64,000 nucleotides of DNA from Paenisporosarcina sp. FSL H8-0542 (GTDB taxonomy: Bacteria; Bacillota; Bacilli; Bacillales_A; Planococcaceae): the NCBI RefSeq assembly GCF_038632915.1, contig NZ_CP152050.1, positions 1,581,001-1,645,000 on the forward strand, in the 5' to 3' direction. Position numbers and translations under genes: made by a program. Shown piece after piece: positions 24,423 to 32,841 of the stretch; the first letter of the stretch is position 1, and each line of letters begins with the position of its first letter. The notes under the pieces were generated by a model. That model ran no database searches, was not told the origin of the DNA, and saw only the letters and a program-made list of their open reading frames with translations.

Positions 24423-25880
24423 GTGTTTAATGATTTTAAGCTTGTGTATGATCGTCCGGTTTATATTCAATTAAAGGATCATTTTAAAAAAATGATAATG
24501 AAAGGACATCTGCTGGAGCACCAGAAGCTTCCATCTACCCGGGAACTTAGTAAATTATTATCGGTCAGCAGGACTACCGTTCTCACTGCTTACGCGGATT
24601 TAGAACAAGAAGGTCTAATCTATGCAATAAAGGGAAAAGGAAATTTTGTAGGGAAAGTCGAAACATCTAAAACTCCTTCCATTCAACTAAACTGGAAAGA
24701 AAAGCTCAATGAAGTTTCCTTGCTAGCCGATGAATTAGACTTAATGAAGCACGGTGTTCGCTGGAAAAAAGGCATGATTTCATTCAATAGCATTGCCCCA
24801 GACGAAAAGCTTTTTGATGTTGAAAATTTTAAAAGAGCTTTTTTGACCCGGATGTCCATTGAAGGAGATATCGTTTTGAACTACGGATATGCAAAAGGTT
24901 ATAAACCCCTAATTGATTACCTTCTTCACTATATGGAAATGAAAGGAGTAGATATTTCCAATAAGGATATTCTTATCACTAATGGATTCACCGAGGGTCT
25001 TGATATTTTATTGTCTGCCTTATCTAAAAAATCCGGGCGTATTATTTGCGAAAATCCTACCCATCATGCCGCATTAAACCTTTTTCGATTACATGGATTT
25101 GACATCCACGGGATAGAAATGAGGGATGATGGTATCGATATTTGTCAAGTTGAGAAAAGCTTATCCGAAACGGAGTTTGATTTTGCATATCTAATCCCGT
25201 CTTATCATAATCCTACCGGGATTGTCACCTCCTCTAAAAAAAGGACTGAAATCATGAAACTTTTTTCAAAATATCAAATTCCTATCGTGGAGGATGGATT
25301 TAATGAGGAATTACGTTATTCAGGTTCCCATTTAGCACCGTTATTGACTTTCGCGGGACCTGGAAACAATGTTATCTATATCAGCAGCTTTTCAAAAATT
25401 CTTTTTCCAGGCTTACGTGTTGGTTGGATTTTAGCAGATAAGGAATTAATCCACTGCTTGGAAAGTATGAAAAGGGCACGGACTATGCATACATCTACAC
25501 TGGATCAGGCAGTGTTTTATCAATATTTGCATGATGGTTATTTCGAAAAATATTTAAAAAAGGCCAAGTCAGTTTATAAGAAAAAATATGAACTAGCCCT
25601 TCATGCTTGCAATCAATACATTCTTTTTAAAAGAATGACAGGGGATGGCGGACTTCATCTTTTTATAGAGTTAGAAAAAGGAATTAATACCCGTACACTT
25701 TTGAAAAAATGCTATCAAAAGGGAGTTGTTTTTTCTCCTGGGGATGTTTTTTACACGGATGGAGGGGGAAGTAATACGTTTCGATTAGGATTTTCCCGGT
25801 TAAAAGAAGAGGATATTGTCCATGGAATTAGGATAATTGGGGATACCTTGAAAAATGAAAATTTGGAGTTGAAAAAATGA
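24423..25880 (+). CDS. MocR/GabR-type regulator, DdlR-like
   Basis: 485 residues from GTG 24423, seven bases after AAGGGGGGG; the frame is open back to 24300 but those residues (WCLKPYRWLKK…) are not typical. N-terminal GntR winged helix (LPSTRELSKLLSVSRTTVLTAY) and a fold-type I aminotransferase domain with YHNPTG and SSFSKILFPG, where K325 binds PLP. MocR regulators sense amino acids through PLP. The next gene, ddl, overlaps it by four bases; DdlR of Brevibacillus is a MocR protein controlling ddl, so the same role is likely here. Confidence 0.88.
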   Translation: MFNDFKLVYDRPVYIQLKDHFKKMIMKGHLLEHQKLPSTRELSKLLSVSRTTVLTAYADLEQEGLIYAIKGKGNFVGKVETSKTPSIQLNWKEKLNEVSLLADELDLMKHGVRWKKGMISFNSIAPDEKLFDVENFKRAFLTRMSIEGDIVLNYGYAKGYKPLIDYLLHYMEMKGVDISNKDILITNGFTEGLDILLSALSKKSGRIICENPTHHAALNLFRLHGFDIHGIEMRDDGIDICQVEKSLSETEFDFAYLIPSYHNPTGIVTSSKKRTEIMKLFSKYQIPIVEDGFNEELRYSGSHLAPLLTFAGPGNNVIYISSFSKILFPGLRVGWILADKELIHCLESMKRARTMHTSTLDQAVFYQYLHDGYFEKYLKKAKSVYKKKYELALHACNQYILFKRMTGDGGLHLFIELEKGINTRTLLKKCYQKGVVFSPGDVFYTDGGGSNTFRLGFSRLKEEDIVHGIRIIGDTLKNENLELKK

Positions 25881-26791
25881 GAGTTGGCGTTATTATGGGA
25901 GGAGTGTCCTCCGAAAAACAAGTGTCCCTCATGACAGGGGAAGAAATGATTGCACATTTGGATAAGAATAAGTACGAAGTTGTGCCTATTAAACTAAATG
26001 ACAAAAAAGAGCTTGTTGAAAAGACAAGAAATCTTGATATTGCCTTGTTAGCGCTTCACGGAAAATACGGGGAGGACGGCACGATTCAAGGTACACTGGA
26101 AACCCTTGGCATTCCATATACCGGAAGCGTCATGCTATCAAGCGGTATTTGTATGGATAAAAACATTTCGAAAAAAATTATTCGTTATGAAGGCATTCAA
26201 ACACCGGATTGGATTCATCTTTCGAATATGGAAGAGCTTCAGTTGGATGAATTAGACAAAATGGGGTATCCGTTAGTGGTAAAACCAAATTCGGGTGGTT
26301 CCAGTGTAGGGGTAAAAATAGTATACGATAAGGATTCTTTATTATCCTCGCTTGCGGATGTATTCGAATGGGATTCTGAAATAGTTATTGAAAAGTATAT
26401 AAAGGGCGAAGAAATTACGTGTTCTATTTTTGATGGAAAGCTTTTACCAATCATTTCGATTCAACATGCGGCTGAGTTTTTTGACTATAATGCGAAATAC
26501 GATAATGCCGCTACGATTGAAGAGGTTGTAGAACTTCCAGTTGCAATACATGAACGTGTCACCGAGGCTGCAATGGCCTGCTATAGAGCATTAAAATGCA
26601 GTGTTTATGCTAGAATTGATATGATCGTAAAGGATGAAATCCCATATGTCATGGAGGTTAATACATTGCCGGGGATGACAAAAAATAGCTTACTGCCAAA
26701 AAGCGCTCATGCGGCGGGAATCACCTATAGCAAGCTATTGGATATGATTATTGAAACCTCCTTACAGGTTAGGAGAAGTGAAGGCTTTTAA
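25877..26791 (+). CDS. ddl: D-alanine–D-alanine ligase
   Basis: 304 residues, ATP-grasp. MGGVSSEKQVSLMTG (HPG-like N-terminal signature), LHGKYGEDGTIQG, PYTGS, VKPNSGGSSVGV and EVNTLPGMT are all present. It makes the D-Ala-D-Ala dipeptide for peptidoglycan. Ends in NTLPGMTKNSLLPKSAHAAG as in complete enzymes. It is the second gene after the DdlR-like regulator and lies between repeat clusters, so it may be a second, accessory ddl copy; a D-Ala-D-Lac or D-Ala-D-Ser activity cannot be excluded by eye. Confidence 0.93.
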   Translation: MRVGVIMGGVSSEKQVSLMTGEEMIAHLDKNKYEVVPIKLNDKKELVEKTRNLDIALLALHGKYGEDGTIQGTLETLGIPYTGSVMLSSGICMDKNISKKIIRYEGIQTPDWIHLSNMEELQLDELDKMGYPLVVKPNSGGSSVGVKIVYDKDSLLSSLADVFEWDSEIVIEKYIKGEEITCSIFDGKLLPIISIQHAAEFFDYNAKYDNAATIEEVVELPVAIHERVTEAAMACYRALKCSVYARIDMIVKDEIPYVMEVNTLPGMTKNSLLPKSAHAAGITYSKLLDMIIETSLQVRRSEGF

Positions 26792-27214
26792 TAGAAACAT
26801 AATTAAATGCAGCGTTAAAATTTATTGTTAATTCAGAGAATTTAGATCTAGTGGAACCGTAGCTGCTCTAGTCTATCTGATATTTTAATAGTATGGGAAA
26901 ATATGATTTCGGACAAAGAACACTATGTCTTATATTCTTTCCAAGAATCATTCGTTTGTTTCAAGTGCCTTCGAATTCACACATTTAATTCAATTCCATA
27001 TTAATGCACCTAACGCATGATAGCTGTATGAGCAATAAATAGCCAGCGTTCTTCCATCATTTCCACCAAGTCACGAAAACTTAAATTGTACCATAGGTAC
27101 CATCTCAAAACTAATAAAATTATACCAGGCTGATAATGTTTCCATAGAAGAATATTATCTAAGCATTTGCAACTAGGAGTTCTAATCAAACATTTTTATA
27201 AATAATTCATCATG
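26792..27214. other. Gene-free stretch after ddl
   Basis: About 420 AT-rich bases. I see no convincing frame, ribosome site or repeat copy until the family-2-like hairpin at 27226. Confidence 0.5.
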
Positions 27215-27225
27215 GTGCGATGTAG

Positions 27226-27266
27226 AGGACCCATTTTGACCAATCTTTTTTCAAAATGGGTTTTTA
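27226..27266 (+). repeat. Family-2-like hairpin with terminator form
   Basis: Arms ACCCATTTTGA and TCAAAATGGGT around CCAATCTTTTT, then T4. Same design as the hairpins at 23910, 33211 and 35207 with different but complementary arm bases. Confidence 0.65.
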
Positions 27267-27350
27267 TATTTGCTATTAAATGAGGGTTATGGTGAAGTTT
27301 TTAATCAGTCTCGGCCAGGAAAATAAAAAAAGTTAAGGTATGTTTTTTCA

Positions 27351-27430
27351 TATTGAACTAACGGGGGCTTTACTTCAATAAGGAGTGAAGCCTTTTTTCT
27401 TATTGAACTAACGGGGCAGGTTAGTTGAAA
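27351..27430 (+). repeat. Composite hairpin repeat A–B (variant A)
   Basis: TTGAACTAACGGGGGCTTTACTTCAATAAGG, broken A half, then a GGAGTGAAGCCTTTTTT stretch and a full B (TTGAACTAACGGGGCAGG, TTAGTTGAA). Confidence 0.75.
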
Positions 27431-27550
27431 AGCGTAGTATGGTCGCACTGCGCTTTAACCGTTTGCTTAATGTGTTTTGATCCCAGTATGTGATACTATC
27501 ATCTAGTACATATTGAAAGGAATTTTGCCATGAATTTATTAATCAAGTTG

Positions 27551-27634
27551 ATCAGCTCTATACCGAGCTTGTAGGGAGTGCCGCTACATCCCTTGATGCT
27601 CCTTGCAAGCTCGGGTTTCTCAAGGGAGCTGATT
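27551..27634 (+). promoter_or_regulatory. Structured 5' leader that covers a ribosome site
   Basis: Nested pairings: ATCAGCT (27551) with AGCTGAT (27628); CCGAGCTTG (27563) with CAAGCTCGG (27606), nine perfect pairs; and AGGGA (27573) with TCCCT (27589). The AAGGGAGCT ribosome site of the 79-aa gene lies in the closing stem. A TGATACTAT extended -10 lies upstream at 27491–27499. Confidence 0.55.
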
Positions 27635-27637
27635 CAC

Positions 27638-27877
27638 ATGAAAAAACGCAACAAAGCCTATACTCGCCAACAGCGAGAGCGAATCATTCAAAAAAAGTGG
27701 TCGATTTTAAAAACTGTCTTTCAATGGGAAGACGACAGCATGCCGGTGCGTGGAAAATTAAGTAAAGGAAAAATTCACTGTTCTTGCAGGATGTGTCGAT
27801 ATCAACAGTATCACGCAATCCCAAAAGATAAACATAAAGCAAAATGGAAAGCGATGCAGAAGGAAATAGACGATTAA
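27638..27877 (+). CDS. Conserved small basic Cys-containing protein
   Basis: 79 residues. Starts MKKRNKAYTRQQRERIIQKK, then GKLSKGKIHCSCRMCRYQQY and a Lys-rich C-terminus. Three cysteines in CSCRMC could bind zinc; the high basic charge suggests RNA or ribosome contact. I recall similar proteins in Bacillus genomes without known function. ATG 27638 is chosen because AAGGGAGC lies upstream; the upstream frame is leader RNA. Its stop codon lies in the loop of its own terminator. Confidence 0.7.
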   Translation: MKKRNKAYTRQQRERIIQKKWSILKTVFQWEDDSMPVRGKLSKGKIHCSCRMCRYQQYHAIPKDKHKAKWKAMQKEIDD

Positions 27878-27889
27878 GTCTATTTTTTA
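27864..27889 (+). terminator. Terminator overlapping a stop codon
   Basis: AAATAGAC, loop GATTAA, GTCTATTT plus T4; the loop contains the TAA stop of the 79-aa gene. Confidence 0.65.
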
Positions 27890-28050
27890 TATCGCTTTAT
27901 GTGTCTTTTGCTTAATATTACCTGCATGTTCGACTAGGCAGAGCTGTTATAATATTTCATTGAAGAAGGTTGTACGTTCCACTTAAACCAAACTGTTGAC
28001 AATTAGATAACCAAAGAATGGTATCGAAGTCGTAAAATTAAAAGCGTACT

Positions 28051-28084
28051 AAAGAGTCTGCTGATCACAGGCTCTTTTATTTTT
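28051..28084 (+). terminator. Terminator-like hairpin
   Basis: AAAGAGTCTG pairs with CAGGCTCTTT (one G-T) around CTGATCA, T-rich tail. No gene immediately upstream; 27890–28050 appears empty. Confidence 0.6.
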
Positions 28085-28128
28085 GTTAACTTGACTAAAT
28101 GGACCTACAAATAAGTAGGTGAGCTGCA

Positions 28129-28257
28129 ATGAAGAATAAAGTATATATAATTTTTTACATATTATTTTTTATGAATAATCCAGTACGAATGTTAGATAAG
28201 ACCATTAGATTCCTTGTTAAACTAACGGGTGCTTTAGTTGAAGAAGGACTTATATAA
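28129..28257 (+). CDS. Possible 42-aa membrane peptide reading into an A repeat
   Basis: ATG 28129 follows TAGGTGAGCTGCA. The peptide starts MKNKVYIIFYILFFM, hydrophobic, and its last 12 codons are encoded by the A repeat (KLTGALVEEGLI). Either a real small peptide that acquired its end from the repeat, or chance. Low confidence. Confidence 0.25.
   Translation: MKNKVYIIFYILFFMNNPVRMLDKTIRFLVKLTGALVEEGLI
28213..28243 (+). repeat. Hairpin repeat A
   Basis: TTAAACTAACGGGTGCTTTAG then TTGAAGAAG: A half without B, 52 bases before the next start codon. Confidence 0.8.
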
Positions 28258-28294
28258 TATGCTGAATAATAATTTATGAAAAGGTGTTCTAACA

Positions 28295-29047
28295 ATGGAT
28301 AAAAGAATTCAAGCAGATGTTTTATGTGATTTTCACTCTGGAAAAATTAGTGACGTTAGCGAAACGGATAACGGCATAATGCTTACGATAGTTATGTTCG
28401 AATATTACACTTATCCATACACTGTCTTAAAATGCGAATTAATAAATTGCCGGGAGTTCTTATTAGAGCTTGAGGGTGGCGTGTATATAAAAGATTTGCA
28501 TGAGTTTAAGAAATATGAGATTGAAATGCAAAATGCCGAAATCAGAAACAGTAAGCTTGTTGTTAGCTGTGAAGTAGAAGGAAAATGGTCAAGCATTCAT
28601 ATAGAAACTGAAACCATAAAGGTTTATGACGAATTAAACACTGAAATTTCTCCCTTGGATCTTTATATTTTAACTGGAGATAGTAACGGGATAGACTTCC
28701 ATATTAGAGAAAAAACAAAAAAACGGACAAGTTATACAGGGGAGTCCGTAAAATTTGATGAAAGAGTGATGGATGATCTTCGGGATAAGGAACAGTATTG
28801 GCCACGATATGAGCAAAAGGGACCGAAAAAACCCGTTGATTTACTTATTGGATTAGATGAATATGGAGTAAAAATGTTTTATGAGCAAGAAATAAAGCAG
28901 TTAATAAACATTTGTGATGGTTTATTAAGTACATACATAACGGACAGTTTGTATGACCAAAAAATAAGATATTTTGCTGAAGAGTTAAAAAAACTTTGCG
29001 AACAAGCAGTACTGAATCACAAGTGGGTAGAAGCAATAGGAGATTGA
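28295..29047 (+). CDS. Hypothetical soluble protein, 250 aa
   Basis: No signal peptide or membrane helix. The N-terminal half is beta-rich (VLCDFHSGKISDV, NGIMLTIVMFEYYTYPYTVLKCE, VYIKDLHEFKKYEI); the C-terminal half is helical (EYGVKMFYEQEIKQLINIC, FAEELKKLCEQAVLNHK). A charged linker with KTKKRTSYTG joins them. I do not recognise the family. AAAGGTG precedes the ATG. The composite A–B repeat starts 22 bases after its stop. Confidence 0.65.
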   Translation: MDKRIQADVLCDFHSGKISDVSETDNGIMLTIVMFEYYTYPYTVLKCELINCREFLLELEGGVYIKDLHEFKKYEIEMQNAEIRNSKLVVSCEVEGKWSSIHIETETIKVYDELNTEISPLDLYILTGDSNGIDFHIREKTKKRTSYTGESVKFDERVMDDLRDKEQYWPRYEQKGPKKPVDLLIGLDEYGVKMFYEQEIKQLINICDGLLSTYITDSLYDQKIRYFAEELKKLCEQAVLNHKWVEAIGD

Positions 29048-29068
29048 GGGATTAATTTTTTTTTGTTT

Positions 29069-29152
29069 TCTTATTGAACTAACGGTGCTTTACATCAATA
29101 AGGGGTAAAGCCTTTTTCTTATTCAACTAACGGGGCAGGATAGTTGAAGAAG
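29069..29152 (+). repeat. Composite hairpin repeat A–B (variant A)
   Basis: TTGAACTAACGGTGCTTTACA variant A, GTAAAGCCTTTTTC, then B: TTCAACTAACGGGGCAGG, ATAGTTGAAGAAGG. Confidence 0.8.
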
Positions 29153-29200
29153 GAATGATATAATCTTATTAATAAAAATTAAGGAAAAGTAGGATAGAAA

Positions 29201-30067
29201 ATGAAGAATTTAAAAAAATTAATTCAAATCATCTTAGTAAGTACAACATTACTAATTCTTAGTGGATGTTCTGACTTCTCAAAAGAAGATTTAAAAAAAC
29301 CTATTCAAGATTATTTGAAAACTAACTATGGTATAAAAGATGAGTTTACTATTGTATATACAGATGATAATTGGTTTGAAGGGATTGACCATCAGACTAC
29401 AATAGAAATTAAAAAACCATATCATGCTTATCCGTATTTACTAATCGAAAGAGATACTTTGAGAATTCTGGGTGATGAAAGTGACGATATCTATTTAGAA
29501 CTATTTAAAGGTGCATATATCAAGCAACATCCAGAAGTAGTTCGGGTAGTTAAACAAATAATAAAAAATTACGGGTTAGTGAAATATCCTGGTAAAGTTG
29601 TCATGGATGCTGATGGACCTACATATATGTTTCCTTACGATAACATTCAGCTAAATATGATTTATTCACTAGAATTATTGGATGAGTTTAAAGAGACTCA
29701 AAAGATTGATACTATTGCTCTTTTACCTACATTAAAACCAAGTGACCCTAGAAATAATAACGCTAGATATTTAGGAGTGGTGAATTTTTCATTTGAATTT
29801 GACATTAATAAAAATAAACATCCTATTCCTAATGGGAAAGACATAATATCTGATTTTCAAAAAAGTGGTGTATTAAAGAAAGGGATTTATAATATCGACA
29901 TTTATGTATACAGTTCAAATTATGATGATTATGTAGATGAAGATAAACATACGTCGGCTTTATTCGAGGTAGATGAAAAAGGGAGATATACAATAATTGC
30001 GACACCTAAATGGGATGAATTAGACGATTCTTATTTTTATGGTGATTATGCTGGAAAGTTCCATTAA
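29201..30067 (+). CDS. Lipoprotein of unknown function
   Basis: 288 residues. Signal MKNLKKLIQIILVSTTLLILSGC with lipobox LSGC. The mature part has KPIQDYLKTNYGIKDEF, WFEGIDHQTTIEIKKP and a C-terminal HTSALFEVDEKGRYTI. The LKxNYGIKD segment is reminiscent of small Bacillus lipoproteins such as DUF1672, but this is not certain. AAGGAAAAG precedes ATG. It starts 49 bases after a B hairpin. Confidence 0.65.
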   Translation: MKNLKKLIQIILVSTTLLILSGCSDFSKEDLKKPIQDYLKTNYGIKDEFTIVYTDDNWFEGIDHQTTIEIKKPYHAYPYLLIERDTLRILGDESDDIYLELFKGAYIKQHPEVVRVVKQIIKNYGLVKYPGKVVMDADGPTYMFPYDNIQLNMIYSLELLDEFKETQKIDTIALLPTLKPSDPRNNNARYLGVVNFSFEFDINKNKHPIPNGKDIISDFQKSGVLKKGIYNIDIYVYSSNYDDYVDEDKHTSALFEVDEKGRYTIIATPKWDELDDSYFYGDYAGKFH

Positions 30068-30160
30068 AGGTATTAGTACGGATAAAACAATTGCTGTTGA
30101 AGATAACGGTAAATATATAAAGGCAAATAGGAACGGAAAATACGGAGAAAAGTGATTTTT

Positions 30161-30238
30161 CTTATTCAACTAACCGGTGCTTTAGCAAAGAACAATGAGT
30201 TGCGTAGGCAACTCATTTTGATTATTGAACTAACGGGC
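30161..30238 (+). repeat. Composite hairpin repeat A–B (B right arm missing)
   Basis: A (TTCAACTAACCGGTGCTTTAG), the hairpin ATGAGTTGCGTAGGCAACTCAT, then TTGAACTAACGGGCTT where B breaks off. 30068–30388 has no other gene; a short in-frame tail after 30067 is noise. Confidence 0.75.
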
Positions 30239-30388
30239 TTCCCCTGGCTTCGTGTGTCGCTTGCTTAGATAAAAAGGATTAAAAGCGTGTGAATTTAACG
30301 TGGTTTAATGAAACCCAAATCATTTAACTGTTTATTTTTACCTATATTCTTAATAGAAAAGGAAAATAATAAGTAATGGAGGATGAAA

Positions 30389-30739
30389 ATGAAAAAATTA
30401 GTTTCTGTTATTTTTATTTTGGTCTTTTTTGTTGCGGCAGGCGGTTACTATTATACAAGTGTAGATAACAATTATACTGTTTTAAAAGAATTTTATGATT
30501 TCCCTATCCCAAAAGATGCAAAACCTGAAAGTGAAAGTTCAAAAGGAAAAGGTTTTACTTGGGGAAAATCCAAAGGAACAGAAATACCACTTAGTTATGG
30601 TTTGGTAATTATTAAATCGGGGTGGGACCAGGTGGAAATAGACGGTCATAATGTTGTCTATGAAAAGGATGGCAAATTAATTAATCTTACACTTGCTCCA
30701 AAGTATTTAGGTATATTAGAGGTTGAAGATTTAAAGTAA
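30389..30739 (+). CDS. Small exported protein
   Basis: 116 residues from ATG 30389, six bases after GGAGG; ATG 30383 touches that site. N-terminal helix (LVSVIFILVFFVAAGGYYY), then an exported domain with FYDFPIPKDAKPESES, SYGLVIIKSGWDQVEIDGHNVVY. This resembles Bacillus proteins in which an N-terminal anchor carries a small alpha-beta domain. Family unnamed to me. Confidence 0.6.
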   Translation: MKKLVSVIFILVFFVAAGGYYYTSVDNNYTVLKEFYDFPIPKDAKPESESSKGKGFTWGKSKGTEIPLSYGLVIIKSGWDQVEIDGHNVVYEKDGKLINLTLAPKYLGILEVEDLK

Positions 30740-30776
30740 ATTGATTTTTACAGTCTTATTAAACATTCCATAATCA

Positions 30777-30842
30777 AAAGGCACTTCCATTAAGAAATGG
30801 TTTAATTAAAACCATTAGAATTACGGGGAGTGTCTTTTTTTA
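30777..30842 (+). terminator. Branched terminator hairpin
   Basis: GGCACTTCC pairs with GGGGAGTGTC (G-T pairs allowed), an inner AAATGGTTT/AAACCATT stem sits in the loop, and T7 follows. Confidence 0.6.
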
Positions 30843-30999
30843 TTCACTTCTATTAAAACAGTCTGAAAATAAATTCATTCGCTTAACTGTTTTTGAAATG
30901 CTAGATTATTATGCTGAAAAATTAAGGTTAAATAGACAAAATATCAAAGAAGATTCTATTTCACCAGCTCCTTGGGGACCTGAATTGAGTCCACAGTGA
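30840..30999 (+). pseudogene. Coding remnant without start
   Basis: Open frame ending TGA at 30999 reads SENKFIRLTVFEMLDYYAE, KLRLNRQNIKEDSIS and PAPWGPELSPQ. The composition is protein-like but there is no start or ribosome site. Likely the C-terminal scrap of a lost gene; family unknown. Confidence 0.35.
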
Positions 31000-31019
31000 A
31001 TAAACTTTCGAGAAGATCC

Positions 31020-31112
31020 TTATTAAACTAACAGGTGCTTTAGTTATAGTCCATCTGGCTGTTTACGCAGCCCTTTTCTTATTGAACTAACGGGGCAGGT
31101 TAGTTGAATAAG
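31020..31112 (+). repeat. Composite hairpin repeat A–B
   Basis: A (TTAAACTAACAGGTGCTTTAG), GGCTGTTTACGCAGCCC hairpin with T4, then a perfect B (TTGAACTAACGGGGCAGG, TTAGTTGAATAAG). Confidence 0.88.
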
Positions 31113-31182
31113 AAGGAAGTATTAAGAGAGTGCCAAATTGGTGTAAATGTAAATAATAGTTTTCGAATGGGGGGCTTTAATC

Positions 31183-31503
31183 TTGAAAAAAGATTATAAG
31201 AAAATTGGGTTAGGTTCGATTTCATTATTGCTATTTATAATTGGAATATTATTTTCCATTTCATTCGGTAATCGAGAGTCCTATGGAGATGGTTTATTAA
31301 GATTTTTAGGGTTAAATCCTTGGTCAAACGGTGACAATGGATTGCATTATACAATATTTTATTCACTTATTTTCTATATACCAGCATTGATTCTGGGTTA
31401 CAAGTTCAAAAATGACTTTGGAGCAAAATTAGGTAAAAACTTATCTTTGAGTTTGATTATCTTAATCTTAATTTTAGCCCTGTTGTTTTTTATAGGGGTT
31501 TAG
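31183..31503 (+). CDS. Small three-helix membrane protein
   Basis: 106 residues from TTG 31183 with GGGGGG nine bases upstream. Three hydrophobic helices (ISLLLFIIGILFSISF, YTIFYSLIFYIPALILGY, LSLSLIILILILALLFFIGV) and a Gly-rich loop RESYGDGLLRFLGLNPW. Family not recognised. It sits between two composite A–B repeats. Confidence 0.6.
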   Translation: MKKDYKKIGLGSISLLLFIIGILFSISFGNRESYGDGLLRFLGLNPWSNGDNGLHYTIFYSLIFYIPALILGYKFKNDFGAKLGKNLSLSLIILILILALLFFIGV

Positions 31504-31522
31504 TTCAACAGAAGTTTAAGTT

Positions 31523-31614
31523 GTTCAACTAACGGGTGCTTTAATTAAAGATGATCGGGCTGTTTAAACAGCCCTTTTTCTTTTTTGAACTAACGGGGCA
31601 GGTTAACTCAATAA
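31523..31614 (+). repeat. Composite hairpin repeat A–B
   Basis: A (TTCAACTAACGGGTGCTTTAA), GGGCTGTTTAAACAGCCC with T5, B (TTGAACTAACGGGGCAGG, TTAACTCAATAAG). A starts 20 bases after the preceding stop. Confidence 0.88.
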
Positions 31615-31741
31615 GGAAATTAATCAATAAATGGTTAATTTAATCAATTAAATAAGAACATAAACTCGTGAGTTTTGTTACAATTACTTACTTGAGCAGT
31701 TGATTAACATAGCAAGTTAAACAGCAGAAAGAGGCAATGCA

Positions 31742-32644
31742 ATGACAAAGTTTATGTATATATTTTGCTTAATCGTGTGGGGACTTAATTTTATTGCGGT
31801 GAAAATCCAAGGAACACCTGTCAGTTTGGAATTATCCTTAACCTATCGTTTAATTATTACAGCCTTATTATTTTTAGTTCTTGTATGGTTCCTTAGACCA
31901 AAGGGGAGACCAAAAAGAAAAGATATCCCGTTTGTAATAGTGTTCGGTATATGTAACTTTGCATTAAGCTACCTGTGCTTTTATTACGCCACCATTTTGA
32001 GTTCTGCGGCAATAGTAACATTGGTCTTCTCGTTAAAAGTGATACTGACTCCAATCGCTCTCCGAGTTTTTTTAAAAGAAAAATTACATTCACGCGTTTT
32101 AATTGGGGGGGTTTTTGGGGTATTGGGCGTATGTATTCTCATTTATCCCACATTGAACAATTTTCAAGGGTTTAATGAGATAAAAGGAATTGTGGTTGCT
32201 TTCATAGGTACGCTTCTTACAGCAGTTGGTGACGCCAGCTCGGCAAGAAATGCCAGTAGGAGGGTTGATCCTATCTATGCGAATGCCATTGGATTTACAG
32301 TAGCCAGTATATTAATGGGGTCCATTGTATTGATTCAAGGACAAGAAATAACAATTCCAACGTCTGTTTCATACGTATCCGCGTTGCTTTATTTAACCCT
32401 GGTTGCTTCGTTCGCTGCCTGGTTGTTCTACTTAAAGCTTATAGAAACAATTGGGGGATCTCAAAGTGGTTATATGGTCGCCCTTTTCCCGGTCATTGGA
32501 GGAATAGCTTCTGTATTAATCGGTGAATCAGATCCGTCATTGTTTTTGTTTGCTGGTTGTCTGTTTAGTTGCATTGGGGCTGCCATTGCTTTAGGTTTTG
32601 GAATTCGACGTCAGAATGTTAAGTTGCCTGTAAATGCTGATTAA
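31742..32644 (+). CDS. EamA-family (DMT) transporter
   Basis: 300 residues, ten helices in two EamA repeats. WGLNFIAVKIQG at the N-terminus, IVTLVFSLKVILTPIALRVFLKEKL in the first repeat and GGSQSGYMVALFPVIGGIASVLIGE in the second are typical. Substrate unknown; such proteins export amino acids or metabolites. AGAGG lies nine bases before ATG. Complete and apparently functional, flanked by composite repeats on both sides. Confidence 0.88.
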   Translation: MTKFMYIFCLIVWGLNFIAVKIQGTPVSLELSLTYRLIITALLFLVLVWFLRPKGRPKRKDIPFVIVFGICNFALSYLCFYYATILSSAAIVTLVFSLKVILTPIALRVFLKEKLHSRVLIGGVFGVLGVCILIYPTLNNFQGFNEIKGIVVAFIGTLLTAVGDASSARNASRRVDPIYANAIGFTVASILMGSIVLIQGQEITIPTSVSYVSALLYLTLVASFAAWLFYLKLIETIGGSQSGYMVALFPVIGGIASVLIGESDPSLFLFAGCLFSCIGAAIALGFGIRRQNVKLPVNAD

Positions 32645-32674
32645 GAATGGGCTTATTTATAAAAATCTTAAAAA

Positions 32675-32740
32675 GCTAACGGGTGCTTTAGTTAAAGATC
32701 GCTATTTTTCTTATTGAACTAACGGAGCAGGTTAGTTGAA
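32675..32740 (+). repeat. Composite hairpin repeat A–B
   Basis: A (AAGCTAACGGGTGCTTTAG) and B (TTGAACTAACGGAGCAGG, TTAGTTGAA) with a shortened spacer lacking the middle hairpin. Confidence 0.8.
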
Positions 32741-32841
32741 CCATGGAAGCGGTCAGGAAGAAATTACATGAGGTTATAACCTAAAAATAGAAGTATTCTA
32801 TAAAGGATATATTAATAGCCATCGAATAGGAGTAATCACCT

